A stretch of 64,000 nt of DNA from Mycolicibacterium gilvum (GTDB lineage: Bacteria > Actinomycetota > Actinomycetes > Mycobacteriales > Mycobacteriaceae), in the NCBI RefSeq assembly GCF_900454025.1, contig NZ_UGQM01000001.1:5828001-5892000 (forward strand). Reading direction: 5' to 3'. This document shows positions 1 through 8,553 of the stretch, piece by piece. The number at the start of each line of letters is the position of its first letter. The stretch's first letter is position 1. The position numbers were made by a program, and so were the translations under genes. The notes under the pieces were generated by a model, which was not told the DNA's origin, did no database searches, and saw only the letters and a program-made list of their open reading frames with translations.

Positions 1-66
1 GTTGGCGGTGACGATCGCCACCAACGCTGTTCCGCACAGAATCGCCAGCCGGGTCGCAAGCTTCAT
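1..66 (-). CDS. N-terminus of a membrane-anchored or exported protein (partial)
   Basis: The first 22 codons of a minus-strand gene are visible before the left edge cuts it off. They begin with ATG at 66-64 and encode a short basic start followed by a hydrophobic run (LAILCGTALVAIVTAN), which looks like an uncleaved signal anchor or a signal peptide. The gene begins 6 bases after the stop of the c-di-GMP gene at 73, so the two are probably co-transcribed. A sensor or cyclase-type protein would fit that context, but nothing visible identifies the function. Confidence 0.55.
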   Translation of the reverse strand, partial: MKLATRLAILCGTALVAIVTAN

Positions 67-72
67 GTCACC

Positions 73-2655
73 CTAATTCTCGTCGACGCTGCCCAGGAAG
101 CCACCGAGGTCGGTCACCTCGAGGGGATGTGAGTACAGAAAGCCCTGTTGCAGAACGCATCCCGCGTCCCGCAGCCAATCCGCCTGCCGCTGGTTCTCGA
201 CGCCCTCGGCGATCAGACCCACCTGCATACATTCGGCGACCGCGATCTGGCTGCGGACCAGCCGCTGCGTGCGCTCGTTGTCGAGGACGTCGGCGATGAA
301 GGACCGGTCGATCTTCAGCCAGTCCACCGGTACGTGCACCAGGTTGATCAGGCTCGCGTACTCCACGCCGAAATCATCCATGGCCAAACTGAATCCGTGG
401 TCACGTGCGTTGCGCAGCGCGACGTGGGCCGGTTTCGGATCGCGGTGGAACGCCCGCTCGGTGAGCTCCAGGCACACGTTGCCGGCGGGGACGGAGCTGT
501 CCCGGGTCGTGCTGAACAGGTGCTCCAGGAAGGTGCAGTCGAGGACCTGTTCGGGAGACACGTTCACGTGAAGTTTCAGATCGTCGCGGCCGAGCGACGC
601 GTAATCGGTCAGGCTCCGCGCCAGAACCCACCGGCCCAGCGGCGCGGCCTGCCCGGCGTCCTCGGCCAGCGCGATGATCTCGCTGGCCGGGACGTCGACG
701 CCACCGACCCGCCAGCGCAGCAGCGCCTCCACCCCGAAGGTCGTGTTGGTCTCGCAGTTCACGATCGGCTGGTAGACCATCCGGAGATCCGAGCGGGCGA
801 TGGCCTCGACCACCTCGGTGCGCAGGTTGACCTTCCCCTGCTGGCGGGAACCGATCGCGTCGGTGTAGAGCACACACACCTGTGACTGGCTCTTCTTCGC
901 CTCGAACATCGCCATGTCGGCCTGGGTCAGCAACTCCTCCGGAGTGTGGGCCGTGGCGCCGAGGCAGGAGATGCCCATGCTGATGGAGGGTTGCAGAATC
1001 GCACTGCCGCAGTGCACGGGCTGCCCCTGCACGAGTTCGAGGATCCTGTCACCGGCGGCCACGGCCGCCGCGGACGAGAGCACGTCTTCGAGCACGATCA
1101 CGAACTCGTCGCCGCCGATCCGGCAGACCAGGGTGTCCTCGCTGACCGCGGACCGCAGCCGCGTCGCGACCGCGAGCAGCAGTTCGTCACCCGTGTCGTG
1201 ACCGTAGGTGTCGTTGACCGCCTTGAAGTGGTTCACGTCGACATAGACGAGCGCGACCAGCGTCGCCATGGACGTCCGGTTGCGAGCGAGGGCCGCGAGG
1301 CGGTCGGTGAGCTGGCGGCGGTTCGCCAGGTCGGTCAACGGGTCGTGGCTCGCGAGGTGCCGGATCTCGGTCTGCGCGTGCTTGATCTCGGTCAGATCGT
1401 GGACCACGACGGCGACCAGCAGGTCCACCGAATCGCCGATCGGCGACAACGTGATCATCACCTCGACGTGCCGGCCGTCGTGCGCGGCCAGCGTCATCTC
1501 CAGCGAGACCTCCTGACGTGTCGTCAGGGCGTCGTCGAGGTGTTCCTGCATGCGCCCGCGCTCCGCGTCGACGGCCAATTCGACGATGGACCTGCCGAGC
1601 AACGCGTCGGTGTCCTGGCCGGCGGTGAACAACGACGCCGCGGCCTTGTTGCAGCTTCGGATGACGCCCGAGACGTCGACGGCGAGGATCGCGTCGCCGG
1701 TGGCCTGCATGACGGCCGCGTACTCGGCCTGCACCCGGTACAGCGTCGCGTTGGAGATGGCCAGCGCCGCTGCCGCGGACGCCCCGCGGAACAACGCCGC
1801 CTCGGTCTCGGAGAACGGGGGCCCGTCCGCGCGGCCGATACAGACCACGCCGAAGCGCTGGCTCCTGGCCGTCAGCTCCTCGACCATCACCGCGTCGTAG
1901 TTCGCCGCCCGGGCGATCGCCTCGGCATCGGTGTCGGCCATCAACGCCTGCAACAGTTCGAGCGCGCCGCGAGATTCGGTGTGCGACAGCGATTCATGCC
2001 AACCGTGGTCCGGCGTGGGCAGTCGAAGTACGCATTCGGCGTCGAACATCTGACTCAACTCGGTGACGATCGTGCGTTCCAGCGAGGGCAGGTCGATGCT
2101 GGCCTCGGCGAAGATATTGGTCAGCTTCTCCCGCCGCCGCGTGATGGCCAGCTCGTCACGCTGACGGATCTCGGCGGCGCGGGCGGCCTGCAGTTGTTCC
2201 TCGTGGAGTTTCGCGGCTTCGCTGCGCAGCCGGGCGAACGACTGGTCCAACTCCAGCAGCGCTTTGACCTTCGCATAGAACACCTGGCGCCCGACGGGCT
2301 TGACCAGGAAGTCCACCGCGCCCAGGTCGTATCCCCGGTGCAGATCACCGGCCTCGGCCTGCCCGGTCAGGAAGATGATCGGCGTCGAGGCGAGTTCGTC
2401 GACGTCGCGGATCAGCTGGGCCGTCTCGAAACCGTCCATGCCCGGCATGTTGATGTCGAGGACGATGACGGCGACCTGCCGTTCCAGTAACACCGTGAGA
2501 GCTTCCTCGCCGGAACCGGCCTGCACGATGTCGCAGTCGAGCGGTGTCAGCACCGTGCAGAGCAGATCGCGCAGCCGCGCATCGTCGTCGACGATCAGAA
2601 CCCGTTGCGCATCCTCGACTGCGGGGGCTTCGTCCATCAGCACAGAGATGGCCAT
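73..2655 (-). CDS. REC-GAF-PAS-GGDEF-EAL protein, cyclic di-GMP metabolism
   Basis: Signal-responsive enzyme expected to make and/or hydrolyse cyclic di-GMP. From ATG at 2655 it has 860 residues. A receiver domain comes first (LIVDDD, phospho-acceptor in VLDINMPGMDG, lysine in DFLVKPVG), then a short coiled linker, a GAF-like region, a PAS domain (AVMQATGDAILAVD), a GGDEF domain with an intact RIGGDEF site, and an EAL domain with intact FGVEALLRW, AMDDFG, LKIDRSF and AEGVE motifs. Both catalytic halves look complete, so it could be bifunctional. The frame is open upstream to 2775, but that extension is low-complexity and arginine-rich; ATG 2655 has AGGAG-type sequence just before it. The membrane protein start at 66 follows closely downstream. 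Confidence 0.9.
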   Translation of the reverse strand: MAISVLMDEAPAVEDAQRVLIVDDDARLRDLLCTVLTPLDCDIVQAGSGEEALTVLLERQVAVIVLDINMPGMDGFETAQLIRDVDELASTPIIFLTGQAEAGDLHRGYDLGAVDFLVKPVGRQVFYAKVKALLELDQSFARLRSEAAKLHEEQLQAARAAEIRQRDELAITRRREKLTNIFAEASIDLPSLERTIVTELSQMFDAECVLRLPTPDHGWHESLSHTESRGALELLQALMADTDAEAIARAANYDAVMVEELTARSQRFGVVCIGRADGPPFSETEAALFRGASAAAALAISNATLYRVQAEYAAVMQATGDAILAVDVSGVIRSCNKAAASLFTAGQDTDALLGRSIVELAVDAERGRMQEHLDDALTTRQEVSLEMTLAAHDGRHVEVMITLSPIGDSVDLLVAVVVHDLTEIKHAQTEIRHLASHDPLTDLANRRQLTDRLAALARNRTSMATLVALVYVDVNHFKAVNDTYGHDTGDELLLAVATRLRSAVSEDTLVCRIGGDEFVIVLEDVLSSAAAVAAGDRILELVQGQPVHCGSAILQPSISMGISCLGATAHTPEELLTQADMAMFEAKKSQSQVCVLYTDAIGSRQQGKVNLRTEVVEAIARSDLRMVYQPIVNCETNTTFGVEALLRWRVGGVDVPASEIIALAEDAGQAAPLGRWVLARSLTDYASLGRDDLKLHVNVSPEQVLDCTFLEHLFSTTRDSSVPAGNVCLELTERAFHRDPKPAHVALRNARDHGFSLAMDDFGVEYASLINLVHVPVDWLKIDRSFIADVLDNERTQRLVRSQIAVAECMQVGLIAEGVENQRQADWLRDAGCVLQQGFLYSHPLEVTDLGGFLGSVDEN

Positions 2656-2855
2656 CCGCTCCTGCGCCCCTCCCGGGACAAGCACACCGACTTCCACCCC
2701 GCTACGTCCCTCGTCCCGATGTCGAGTCGCTTCGCCGTGGCGGGATCGACTGCGTACGAAGCATAGTTCGGTCACCCCGATTCAGCAGCAAACCGCGCAG
2801 AGTCCTTAATTTTCAGCAACGTAGGTTTCGGTGCGATCCAGTTCCAGGAACGACG

Positions 2856-3350
2856 GTGTTTTCGGCGGGAACCGGGAACTCTACGCGGGTGGCCACCGAA
2901 CGCAGCGTGACGCCGGAGACCCTCGGGGCCTGGGTCATCAAGTGCAACCCGAGCAGAACTCCCGTCGAGGCCATGCGCCGATCAGGTCTGGCCAAGGCCC
3001 GCTGGTGCATCGCCGGCAACTACCGATCGCGGCTGATCCGGCCGGGACAGCGGGTGCTGTTGTGGGTGTCGGCCCACCCTCTGTGGGGCTTCTGGGGAGC
3101 GGGCAGGATCACCGGCAGGCCTGCCACCGACGCCGGGCAGTTGAGCGTCCCGGTGCACATTCCGCTGTTCGCCGAACCGCTGACCGCCGCAGAGTTGGCC
3201 CGGTCGACCGCGCTGCGGTCGATGGAGGTGTTCCGGTCACCGCAACAGTCCAATCCTTCCTGGGTCAGTACCGCCGAGCTGGCTGTCCTGGGGCCGTTGC
3301 TACCGCACGAGGGAATACCACGACAGCCGGAGAAGTTGGAGGCGGAATGA
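2856..3350 (+). CDS. EVE/PUA-like domain protein
   Basis: Small soluble protein of about 164 residues. The conserved block AWVIKCNP, then a tryptophan-rich stretch (RVLLWVSAHPLWGFWGAGRI), resembles the EVE domain, a PUA-like fold that binds modified nucleotides in other proteins; substrate here is unknown. The start is uncertain: GTG 2856 has AGGA six bases upstream, while GTG 2889 is closer to the conserved block. Its TGA overlaps the ATG of the next gene (ATGA at 3347-3350), so the two are translationally coupled. It is divergent from the c-di-GMP gene across about 200 bases. Confidence 0.65.
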   Translation: MFSAGTGNSTRVATERSVTPETLGAWVIKCNPSRTPVEAMRRSGLAKARWCIAGNYRSRLIRPGQRVLLWVSAHPLWGFWGAGRITGRPATDAGQLSVPVHIPLFAEPLTAAELARSTALRSMEVFRSPQQSNPSWVSTAELAVLGPLLPHEGIPRQPEKLEAE

Positions 3351-3769
3351 CCGAGCACGCAGAACTGAGTCCGACCGATTGGGTACGTGAGCAGACCCAG
3401 CGCATCCTCGAACAGGGCACCACCGACGGAGTCGAGATTCTCGACCGGCCGATCGTCCTCTTCACGACCGTCGGCGCGCAGTCCGGCAAGAAGCGTTACG
3501 TGCCGCTGATGCGTGTCGAGGAGAACGGCCGCTACGCGATGGTCGCCTCCAAGGGCGGCGACCCGAAGCACCCGAGCTGGTACTTCAACGTCAAGGCCAA
3601 CCCGTCGGTGACCGTTCAGGATGGCGACACGGTGATCGAAGGCACTGCCCGCGAGGTCGAGGGCGACGAGCGCGCGCACTGGTGGGAGCTCGCCGTCGCG
3701 GCCTATCCGCCCTACGCCGAGTACCAGACCAAGACGGATCGCCTGATTCCGGTCTTCGTTGTGGAGTAG
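3347..3769 (+). CDS. Deazaflavin (F420)-dependent nitroreductase family protein (Ddn-like)
   Basis: A 140-residue protein of the actinobacterial family that includes M. tuberculosis Ddn, split-barrel enzymes that use reduced coenzyme F420 to reduce quinones or nitro compounds. Visible family features are the central TVGAQSGKKRYVPLMRVEENGRY segment pattern (glycine-serine-glycine-lysine), SKGGDPKHPSWYFNVKANP and the C-terminal YPPYAEYQTKT block. Length matches the family. It overlaps the EVE-like gene by four bases. The physiological substrate cannot be told from the sequence. Confidence 0.85.
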   Translation: MTEHAELSPTDWVREQTQRILEQGTTDGVEILDRPIVLFTTVGAQSGKKRYVPLMRVEENGRYAMVASKGGDPKHPSWYFNVKANPSVTVQDGDTVIEGTAREVEGDERAHWWELAVAAYPPYAEYQTKTDRLIPVFVVE

Positions 3770-3822
3770 GTCGGACGCCACAGACCTGGTGTGGCCGGCG
3801 GTATCGCGGGTATAGGCGCGGC

Positions 3823-5805
3823 GTGCCCCCACACCGCGCTGTCTCCGAGGACCTCCGCCGGGTAGCCGCCGCCCACGGTGTCGCCACGGCCTACCGAAAC
3901 GAACGGCGTGAACCCGTCGACGTCGACGCCGACGTGGTGATCAAGGTTCTCGGTCTGCTCGATGTCGACGCCGCCACCGAGGACGCCTGCCGAGCAGAGC
4001 TCGCCCGGCTGGCCGAACTCGACCGTGCCGGAGTCCTCGCGCCCACCGTCGCCACGCGGCTCGACGGCCGGCCCCAGCCACTGCCGGGTGCAGCGCTGCT
4101 GGTGGCCGAGGACGGCGAGCGGATCGACGTCCGCGACGAGCTGCCCGGTGATCTGAAGCCGGGCTGGTACCGAGTGCACACCCGCGACGGTCAGGAAGCG
4201 ACGCTGGTCGCCGCGCCTCCCCGGGTTCCCCCGTCCCCGGTGACGTGGGGATGGATGCTGCAGCTCTACGCGCTGCGATCGGAAGACTCGTGGGGTATCG
4301 GCGATCTCGGCGATCTGCGCGCCTTCGTGGACTGGACGGCGGGCGAACACGGCGCCGGGGCGGTCCTGCTCAACCCGTTGCACGCACCCGGCCCGACGCA
4401 TCCGGTGCAGCCCTCTCCGTACACGCCGTCGAGTCGGCGGTTCGCCAATCCGTTGGCGCTGCGCATCGAGGACATCGACGCCTACCGTCGCGCCGACCCC
4501 GACACCAGAGCCGAGATCGACGCGCTGCGCGTGTCGGCGACGACCCCGCGCATCGACCATGATCTGGCGTGGGCGGCCAAACGCGGTGCACTGGAACTGC
4601 TCTGGCGCGCCGACGGCAGGCCGGACCCGTTGGACGGTCCGTCGGCTTCGGGCGGGCTGCGGGATTGGGCCACCTACTGTGCGCTGGCCGAGCGGCATGG
4701 CGGCCGGTGGTCGCGCTGGCCGGAGGGCCTTCGTGACGTCGCAGGTCCCGATGTGGCCAATGCTCGCCGGGAATTGGCTCCGCGCTTGGCATTTCATGCA
4801 TGGGTGCAGCAGCAGTGCGCCGAACAGCTGGGTGCGGTCCGCGCCGCCGCACGCGATGCCGGGATGCCGCTCGGCATCCTGCACGATCTTGCGGTCGGCG
4901 TGGATGCCGACGGCGCCGACGCGTGGGCGCTGTCCGACGTGCTCGCCTCCGGTGTCAGCGTCGGCGCCCCGCCCGACAACTTCACCCCGCGCGGACAGGA
5001 CTGGGGGCTGCCGCCGTGGCGGCCGGACCGGTTGGCCGACACCGGATATGCCGCGCTGCGGGACATGCTGCGGGCGGTGCTCTCCCATGCCGACGGGTTG
5101 CGCATCGACCACGTCGCGGGTCTGTGGCGCCTGTGGTGGATCCCGCCGGGCGACGGACCCGACAAGGGCACCTACGTCCACTACGACGCTGACACCATGC
5201 TCGCCGTGCTGGCGCTCGAAGCCCACCGCGCCGGGGCCACCGTGGTCGGTGAGGATCTGGGCACCGTCGAACCGGAGGTCACCGAGGCGCTGGCCGACAA
5301 CGAGATGCTGGGTTGCGCGGTCGCCTGGTTCACGCGCGACCAGTCGGCCCCGGGGGAGCCGCTGCTGCCGCCGCAGCGCTGGCCGTCGCGGGCCGCGGCG
5401 ACCCTGTCCACCCATGATCTGCCGACAGCGGCGGGTTTCCTTCGCGGAGAACACGTCCGGGTCCGCGCCGAGCTGGAACTGCTCGACGATGTGCCGGCCG
5501 AGAAAGCCACTGCGGACCGGGAACGCGCCGAATGGCTCGCGCTGCTGCGCTCGGAGGGGCTGCTGCCCGACGACGGCTCCGAAGCCGACGAGCAGGACAT
5601 CATCGTGGCGATGCACCGGTTGCTCGCCGCGACGCCGAGCCGCCTGAAATTGATCTCGCCGTATGACGTCATCGGCGACGTCCGGCAGCCGAATCTGCCT
5701 GGGACAGTGGACGAATACCCGAACTGGCGGCTGCCGTTGCCACTGACCCTGGAGGAACTGCAGGCCGATCCCAGGGTCGCAGCGATCACCGCTGCGTTTC
5801 GCTGA
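3823..5805 (+). CDS. malQ: 4-alpha-glucanotransferase (amylomaltase, GH77)
   Basis: Transfers alpha-1,4-glucan segments between malto-oligosaccharides in cytosolic glycogen/maltodextrin turnover. From GTG 3823 the protein has 660 residues. GH77 landmarks are WGIGDLGDL near the catalytic-domain start, LRIDHVAGLWRLWW with the nucleophile aspartate, VVGEDLGTVEP with the acid/base glutamate, and STHDLPT with the third catalytic aspartate. The N-terminal part is an accessory domain as in actinobacterial MalQ. GTG 3823 is the first start after the Ddn-like stop that gives a sensible N-terminus; a TATAGG box ends six bases before it, so translation may be leaderless. The 3' end overlaps the convergent ABC-F gene by 20 bases. 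Confidence 0.92.
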   Translation: MPPHRAVSEDLRRVAAAHGVATAYRNERREPVDVDADVVIKVLGLLDVDAATEDACRAELARLAELDRAGVLAPTVATRLDGRPQPLPGAALLVAEDGERIDVRDELPGDLKPGWYRVHTRDGQEATLVAAPPRVPPSPVTWGWMLQLYALRSEDSWGIGDLGDLRAFVDWTAGEHGAGAVLLNPLHAPGPTHPVQPSPYTPSSRRFANPLALRIEDIDAYRRADPDTRAEIDALRVSATTPRIDHDLAWAAKRGALELLWRADGRPDPLDGPSASGGLRDWATYCALAERHGGRWSRWPEGLRDVAGPDVANARRELAPRLAFHAWVQQQCAEQLGAVRAAARDAGMPLGILHDLAVGVDADGADAWALSDVLASGVSVGAPPDNFTPRGQDWGLPPWRPDRLADTGYAALRDMLRAVLSHADGLRIDHVAGLWRLWWIPPGDGPDKGTYVHYDADTMLAVLALEAHRAGATVVGEDLGTVEPEVTEALADNEMLGCAVAWFTRDQSAPGEPLLPPQRWPSRAAATLSTHDLPTAAGFLRGEHVRVRAELELLDDVPAEKATADRERAEWLALLRSEGLLPDDGSEADEQDIIVAMHRLLAATPSRLKLISPYDVIGDVRQPNLPGTVDEYPNWRLPLPLTLEELQADPRVAAITAAFR

Positions 5806-7438
5806 CCTGCCCGCCGTCCACCCGCCAGTACCGGTCCAACCGGACGTTCTGCAGCATTCGGCGGTCGTGGGTCACCAGCAGCAGCGCGCCGTCGTAGGTG
5901 TCGAGTGCCGCTTCGAGCTGCTCGATCGCGGGAAGGTCGAGGTGGTTGGTCGGCTCGTCGAGGACCAGCACGTTGGTGCCGCGCGCCTGCAGCAGCGCCA
6001 AACCGGCGCGGGTGCGCTCACCGGGTGACAGCTCGTCGATGCCGCGCTCCACGTGGTCGGCGGTGAGCCCGAACTTGGCCAGCAGGGTTCGCACATCGGC
6101 GGTCGTCCAGTCGGGTACGCGTTGCTCGAAACGGTCGACGAGCCTGTCGGCACCGGTGAACTCGGCGCGCGCCTGGTCGATCTCGCCGATCGCGACGTTG
6201 GCGCCCAGGGACGCGCGCCCCTCGTCCGGTTGGCAGCGTCCGAGCAGCAGTCGCAGCAGCGTCGACTTCCCGGCCCCGTTGGGGCCGGTGATCCCGATCC
6301 GCTCGCCGGCATCGACCTGCAGGGACACCGGGCCCAACACGAAATCCGGCAATCGCACCACGGCTTTGTCCAGCGTCGCCACCACCGAACTCGACCGCGG
6401 TGCCGAACCGATGGTGAACTGCAGCTGCCACTCCTTACGGGGTTCTTCGACCTCCTCCAGCCGCGCGATCCGGCTCTCCATCTGACGTACCTTCTGCGCC
6501 TGTTTCTCGCTGGACTCCGACGCCGCGCGCCGCCGGATCTTGTCGTTGTCGGGGGCCTTGCGGATCGCATTGCGCACGCCCTGGCTCGACCACTCCCGCT
6601 GCACCCGCGCCCGGGCCACGAGATCGGCCTTCCTGTCGGCGAACTCCTCGTACTGCTCGCGGCGGTGACGGCGGTTGACCTCCCGCTCCTCCAGATAGCT
6701 CTCGTACCCGCCGCCGAAAACGGTGGTGGTGTGCTGGGCCAGATCGAGCTCCAGGACGCGGGTGACGCTGCGCGCCAAGAACTCCCGGTCGTGGCTGACC
6801 AGCACCACGCCGCCGCGCAGTTCGCGGACCAGCCGCTCGAGGCGATCCAGCCCGTCGAGATCCAGGTCGTTGGTCGGTTCGTCGAGGAGCACGATGTCGA
6901 ACCGCGACAGCATCAGCGCCGCCAGGCCCACCCGCGCCGCCTGCCCTCCCGACAGTGCCGTCATCATCGTCGATTCCGGCCGCACGGCGTCGGAGTCGAG
7001 ACCCAGATCCGCCAGCACCGCGGGCATACGCTCGTCGAGATCGGCGGCACCGGTGGCCAGCCAGTGCTCCAGCGCCGCGGAGTACGCGTCCGCGCCCTGC
7101 TCCGAGTCCGCGAGCTCCTCGGCGGCGGCATCCATCCGCAGCGTCGCAGCCGCGCAGCCGGTCCGCCGGGCGATGTAGGCCGCCACCGTCTCCCCCGGCA
7201 CCCGCTCGTGTTCCTGCGGCAGCCACCCGACGAACGCGTCGGCCGGAGCGACGCTGACGGTGCCCTCCAAGGGCTCCAGGTCGCGGGCCAGGATCCGCAG
7301 CAGCGTGCTCTTGCCCGCGCCGTTCACCCCGACGACGCCGAGCACATCGCCCGGCGCCACCGTCAGGTCGACACCGTCGAACAGGGTGCGGTGGGCGAAT
7401 CCGCCGGCCACGTTCTTGGCGACGAGCGTTGCGGTCAT
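5786..7438 (-). CDS. ABC-F family ATP-binding protein
   Basis: Soluble duplicated-ATPase protein of 550 residues without membrane segments. ABC-F proteins bind the ribosomal E site and act as translation factors or antibiotic-protection factors. Domain 1 has GVNGAGKSTLLRIL, signature LSGGQAARVGL and Walker B VLLDEPTNDLD; domain 2 has GPNGAGKSTLLRLL, LSPGERTRAGL and VLVLDEPTNHLD. Between them is a charged linker of the kind that reaches toward the peptidyl-transferase centre. Start ATG 7438 precedes the conserved first strand; the open frame beyond it is not conserved-looking. Whether it is a housekeeping factor or a resistance protein cannot be decided here. Its 3' end overlaps malQ by 20 bases. 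Confidence 0.9.
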   Translation of the reverse strand: MTATLVAKNVAGGFAHRTLFDGVDLTVAPGDVLGVVGVNGAGKSTLLRILARDLEPLEGTVSVAPADAFVGWLPQEHERVPGETVAAYIARRTGCAAATLRMDAAAEELADSEQGADAYSAALEHWLATGAADLDERMPAVLADLGLDSDAVRPESTMMTALSGGQAARVGLAALMLSRFDIVLLDEPTNDLDLDGLDRLERLVRELRGGVVLVSHDREFLARSVTRVLELDLAQHTTTVFGGGYESYLEEREVNRRHRREQYEEFADRKADLVARARVQREWSSQGVRNAIRKAPDNDKIRRRAASESSEKQAQKVRQMESRIARLEEVEEPRKEWQLQFTIGSAPRSSSVVATLDKAVVRLPDFVLGPVSLQVDAGERIGITGPNGAGKSTLLRLLLGRCQPDEGRASLGANVAIGEIDQARAEFTGADRLVDRFEQRVPDWTTADVRTLLAKFGLTADHVERGIDELSPGERTRAGLALLQARGTNVLVLDEPTNHLDLPAIEQLEAALDTYDGALLLVTHDRRMLQNVRLDRYWRVDGGQVSETQR

Positions 7439-7482
7439 GGCTCCATCGTCGCACCGTGGTCGGCCCGACCCTGCGCGCGCGT

Positions 7483-7488
7483 TAGTGT
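7483..7488 (+). promoter_or_regulatory. -10 box for a leaderless GTG gene
   Basis: TAGTGT fits the mycobacterial TANNNT -10 consensus and ends six bases before the GTG at 7495, so transcription would start at or next to the start codon. Confidence 0.4.
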
Positions 7489-7494
7489 GCAACG

Positions 7495-8526
7495 GTGACC
7501 GCACCAGCAGACTCGTCGCCGCTCGAAGCCCGGGTCGGCCACCACTACCAGATGGCCGGCACTTACCTCGTCGGCCGCGAGAAGGTACGGGAGTACGCGC
7601 GCGCCGTGCAGGACTACCACCCCGCGCACTGGGACGTCGCAGCAGCTCAGGCGCTCGGTTTCCCGGATGTCGTCGCTCCGCTGACCTTCACCTCGGCGCC
7701 GGGCATGCAGTGCAACCGCCGGATGTTCGAGGAGATCGTCGTCGGCTACGACACCTACCTGCAGACCGAGGAGGTCTTCGAGCAGCACCGTCCCATCGTG
7801 GCCGGTGACGAGCTGGTCATCGACGTCGAGCTGACCTCGGTGCGCCGCACGGCGGGCCGGGACTTCATCACGGTCACCAACACCTTCACCGACCCGGCCG
7901 GCGAACGGGTGCACACGCTGCACACCACGGTCGTCGGCGTCACCGCCGATGACATCGACGCCGGGGTCAAGATCGCCGTGCAGAACGCGATGATGCACGA
8001 CATGAACATCCTCGACATCCCGGGAACGGACGCCGACTACGAGAAGCAGGAGCGCCCCGGCGGCGAGGTCCGCATCTCCGAGGGTGGCCTGACCCGCACA
8101 CCCGGCTCGGTGTCGTTCGATGGTCTGAAGGTCGGCGACGAGATACCGGTCCACCACACCCGGCTCTCGCGCGGCGATCTGGTGAACTACGCCGGTGTCG
8201 CAGGCGACGCGAATCCGATCCACTGGGACGAGGAGATCGCCAAGTTGGCGGGACTGCCCGACGTGATCGCGCACGGGATGCTCACCATGGGCCTCGGCGC
8301 CGGCTTCGTCTCCGCCTGGTCCGGCGACCCGGGCGCGGTCACCCGCTACTCGATCCGGCTGTCACAGCCGGCCATCGTGTCGGCCAAAGAGGGTGCGGAC
8401 ATCGAATACAGCGGCCGGATCAAGTCTCTGGACCCCGAGACGCGCAGCGGAGTCGTCCTCGTCGGTGCGAAGTCGGCCGGCAGGAAGATCTTCGGGCTCG
8501 CCTCGCTGCACATTCGGTTCCGCTGA
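7495..8526 (+). CDS. Fused HadA/HadB-type (3R)-hydroxyacyl-ACP dehydratase
   Basis: A 343-residue double-hotdog MaoC-like protein. The N-terminal half resembles a HadA-type FAS1-MaoC hydratase (REKVREYARAVQDYHPAHWD). The C-terminal half carries the classical hydratase motif YAGVAGDANPIHWDEE, with the catalytic aspartate and histidine. Such fusions dehydrate 3-hydroxyacyl thioesters in mycobacterial FAS-II-like or accessory lipid pathways; the chain-length preference is not evident. Start GTG 7495 is supported by the -10 box at 7483-7488. It stands alone, divergent from the ABC-F gene. Confidence 0.85.
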   Translation: MTAPADSSPLEARVGHHYQMAGTYLVGREKVREYARAVQDYHPAHWDVAAAQALGFPDVVAPLTFTSAPGMQCNRRMFEEIVVGYDTYLQTEEVFEQHRPIVAGDELVIDVELTSVRRTAGRDFITVTNTFTDPAGERVHTLHTTVVGVTADDIDAGVKIAVQNAMMHDMNILDIPGTDADYEKQERPGGEVRISEGGLTRTPGSVSFDGLKVGDEIPVHHTRLSRGDLVNYAGVAGDANPIHWDEEIAKLAGLPDVIAHGMLTMGLGAGFVSAWSGDPGAVTRYSIRLSQPAIVSAKEGADIEYSGRIKSLDPETRSGVVLVGAKSAGRKIFGLASLHIRFR

Positions 8527-8553
8527 CACCGAGACCAGGGCCGGTCACCGAAC

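Noticed and set aside
946..2490. 514-codon plus-strand frame opposite the c-di-GMP gene
   Set aside because: Histidine-, arginine- and glycine-rich shadow of GGDEF-EAL coding sequence with no SD or domain.
3712..5616. Long open frame on the minus strand across malQ (over 600 codons)
   Set aside because: High GC leaves antisense frames open; it has no recognisable motifs, while malQ carries all GH77 motifs.
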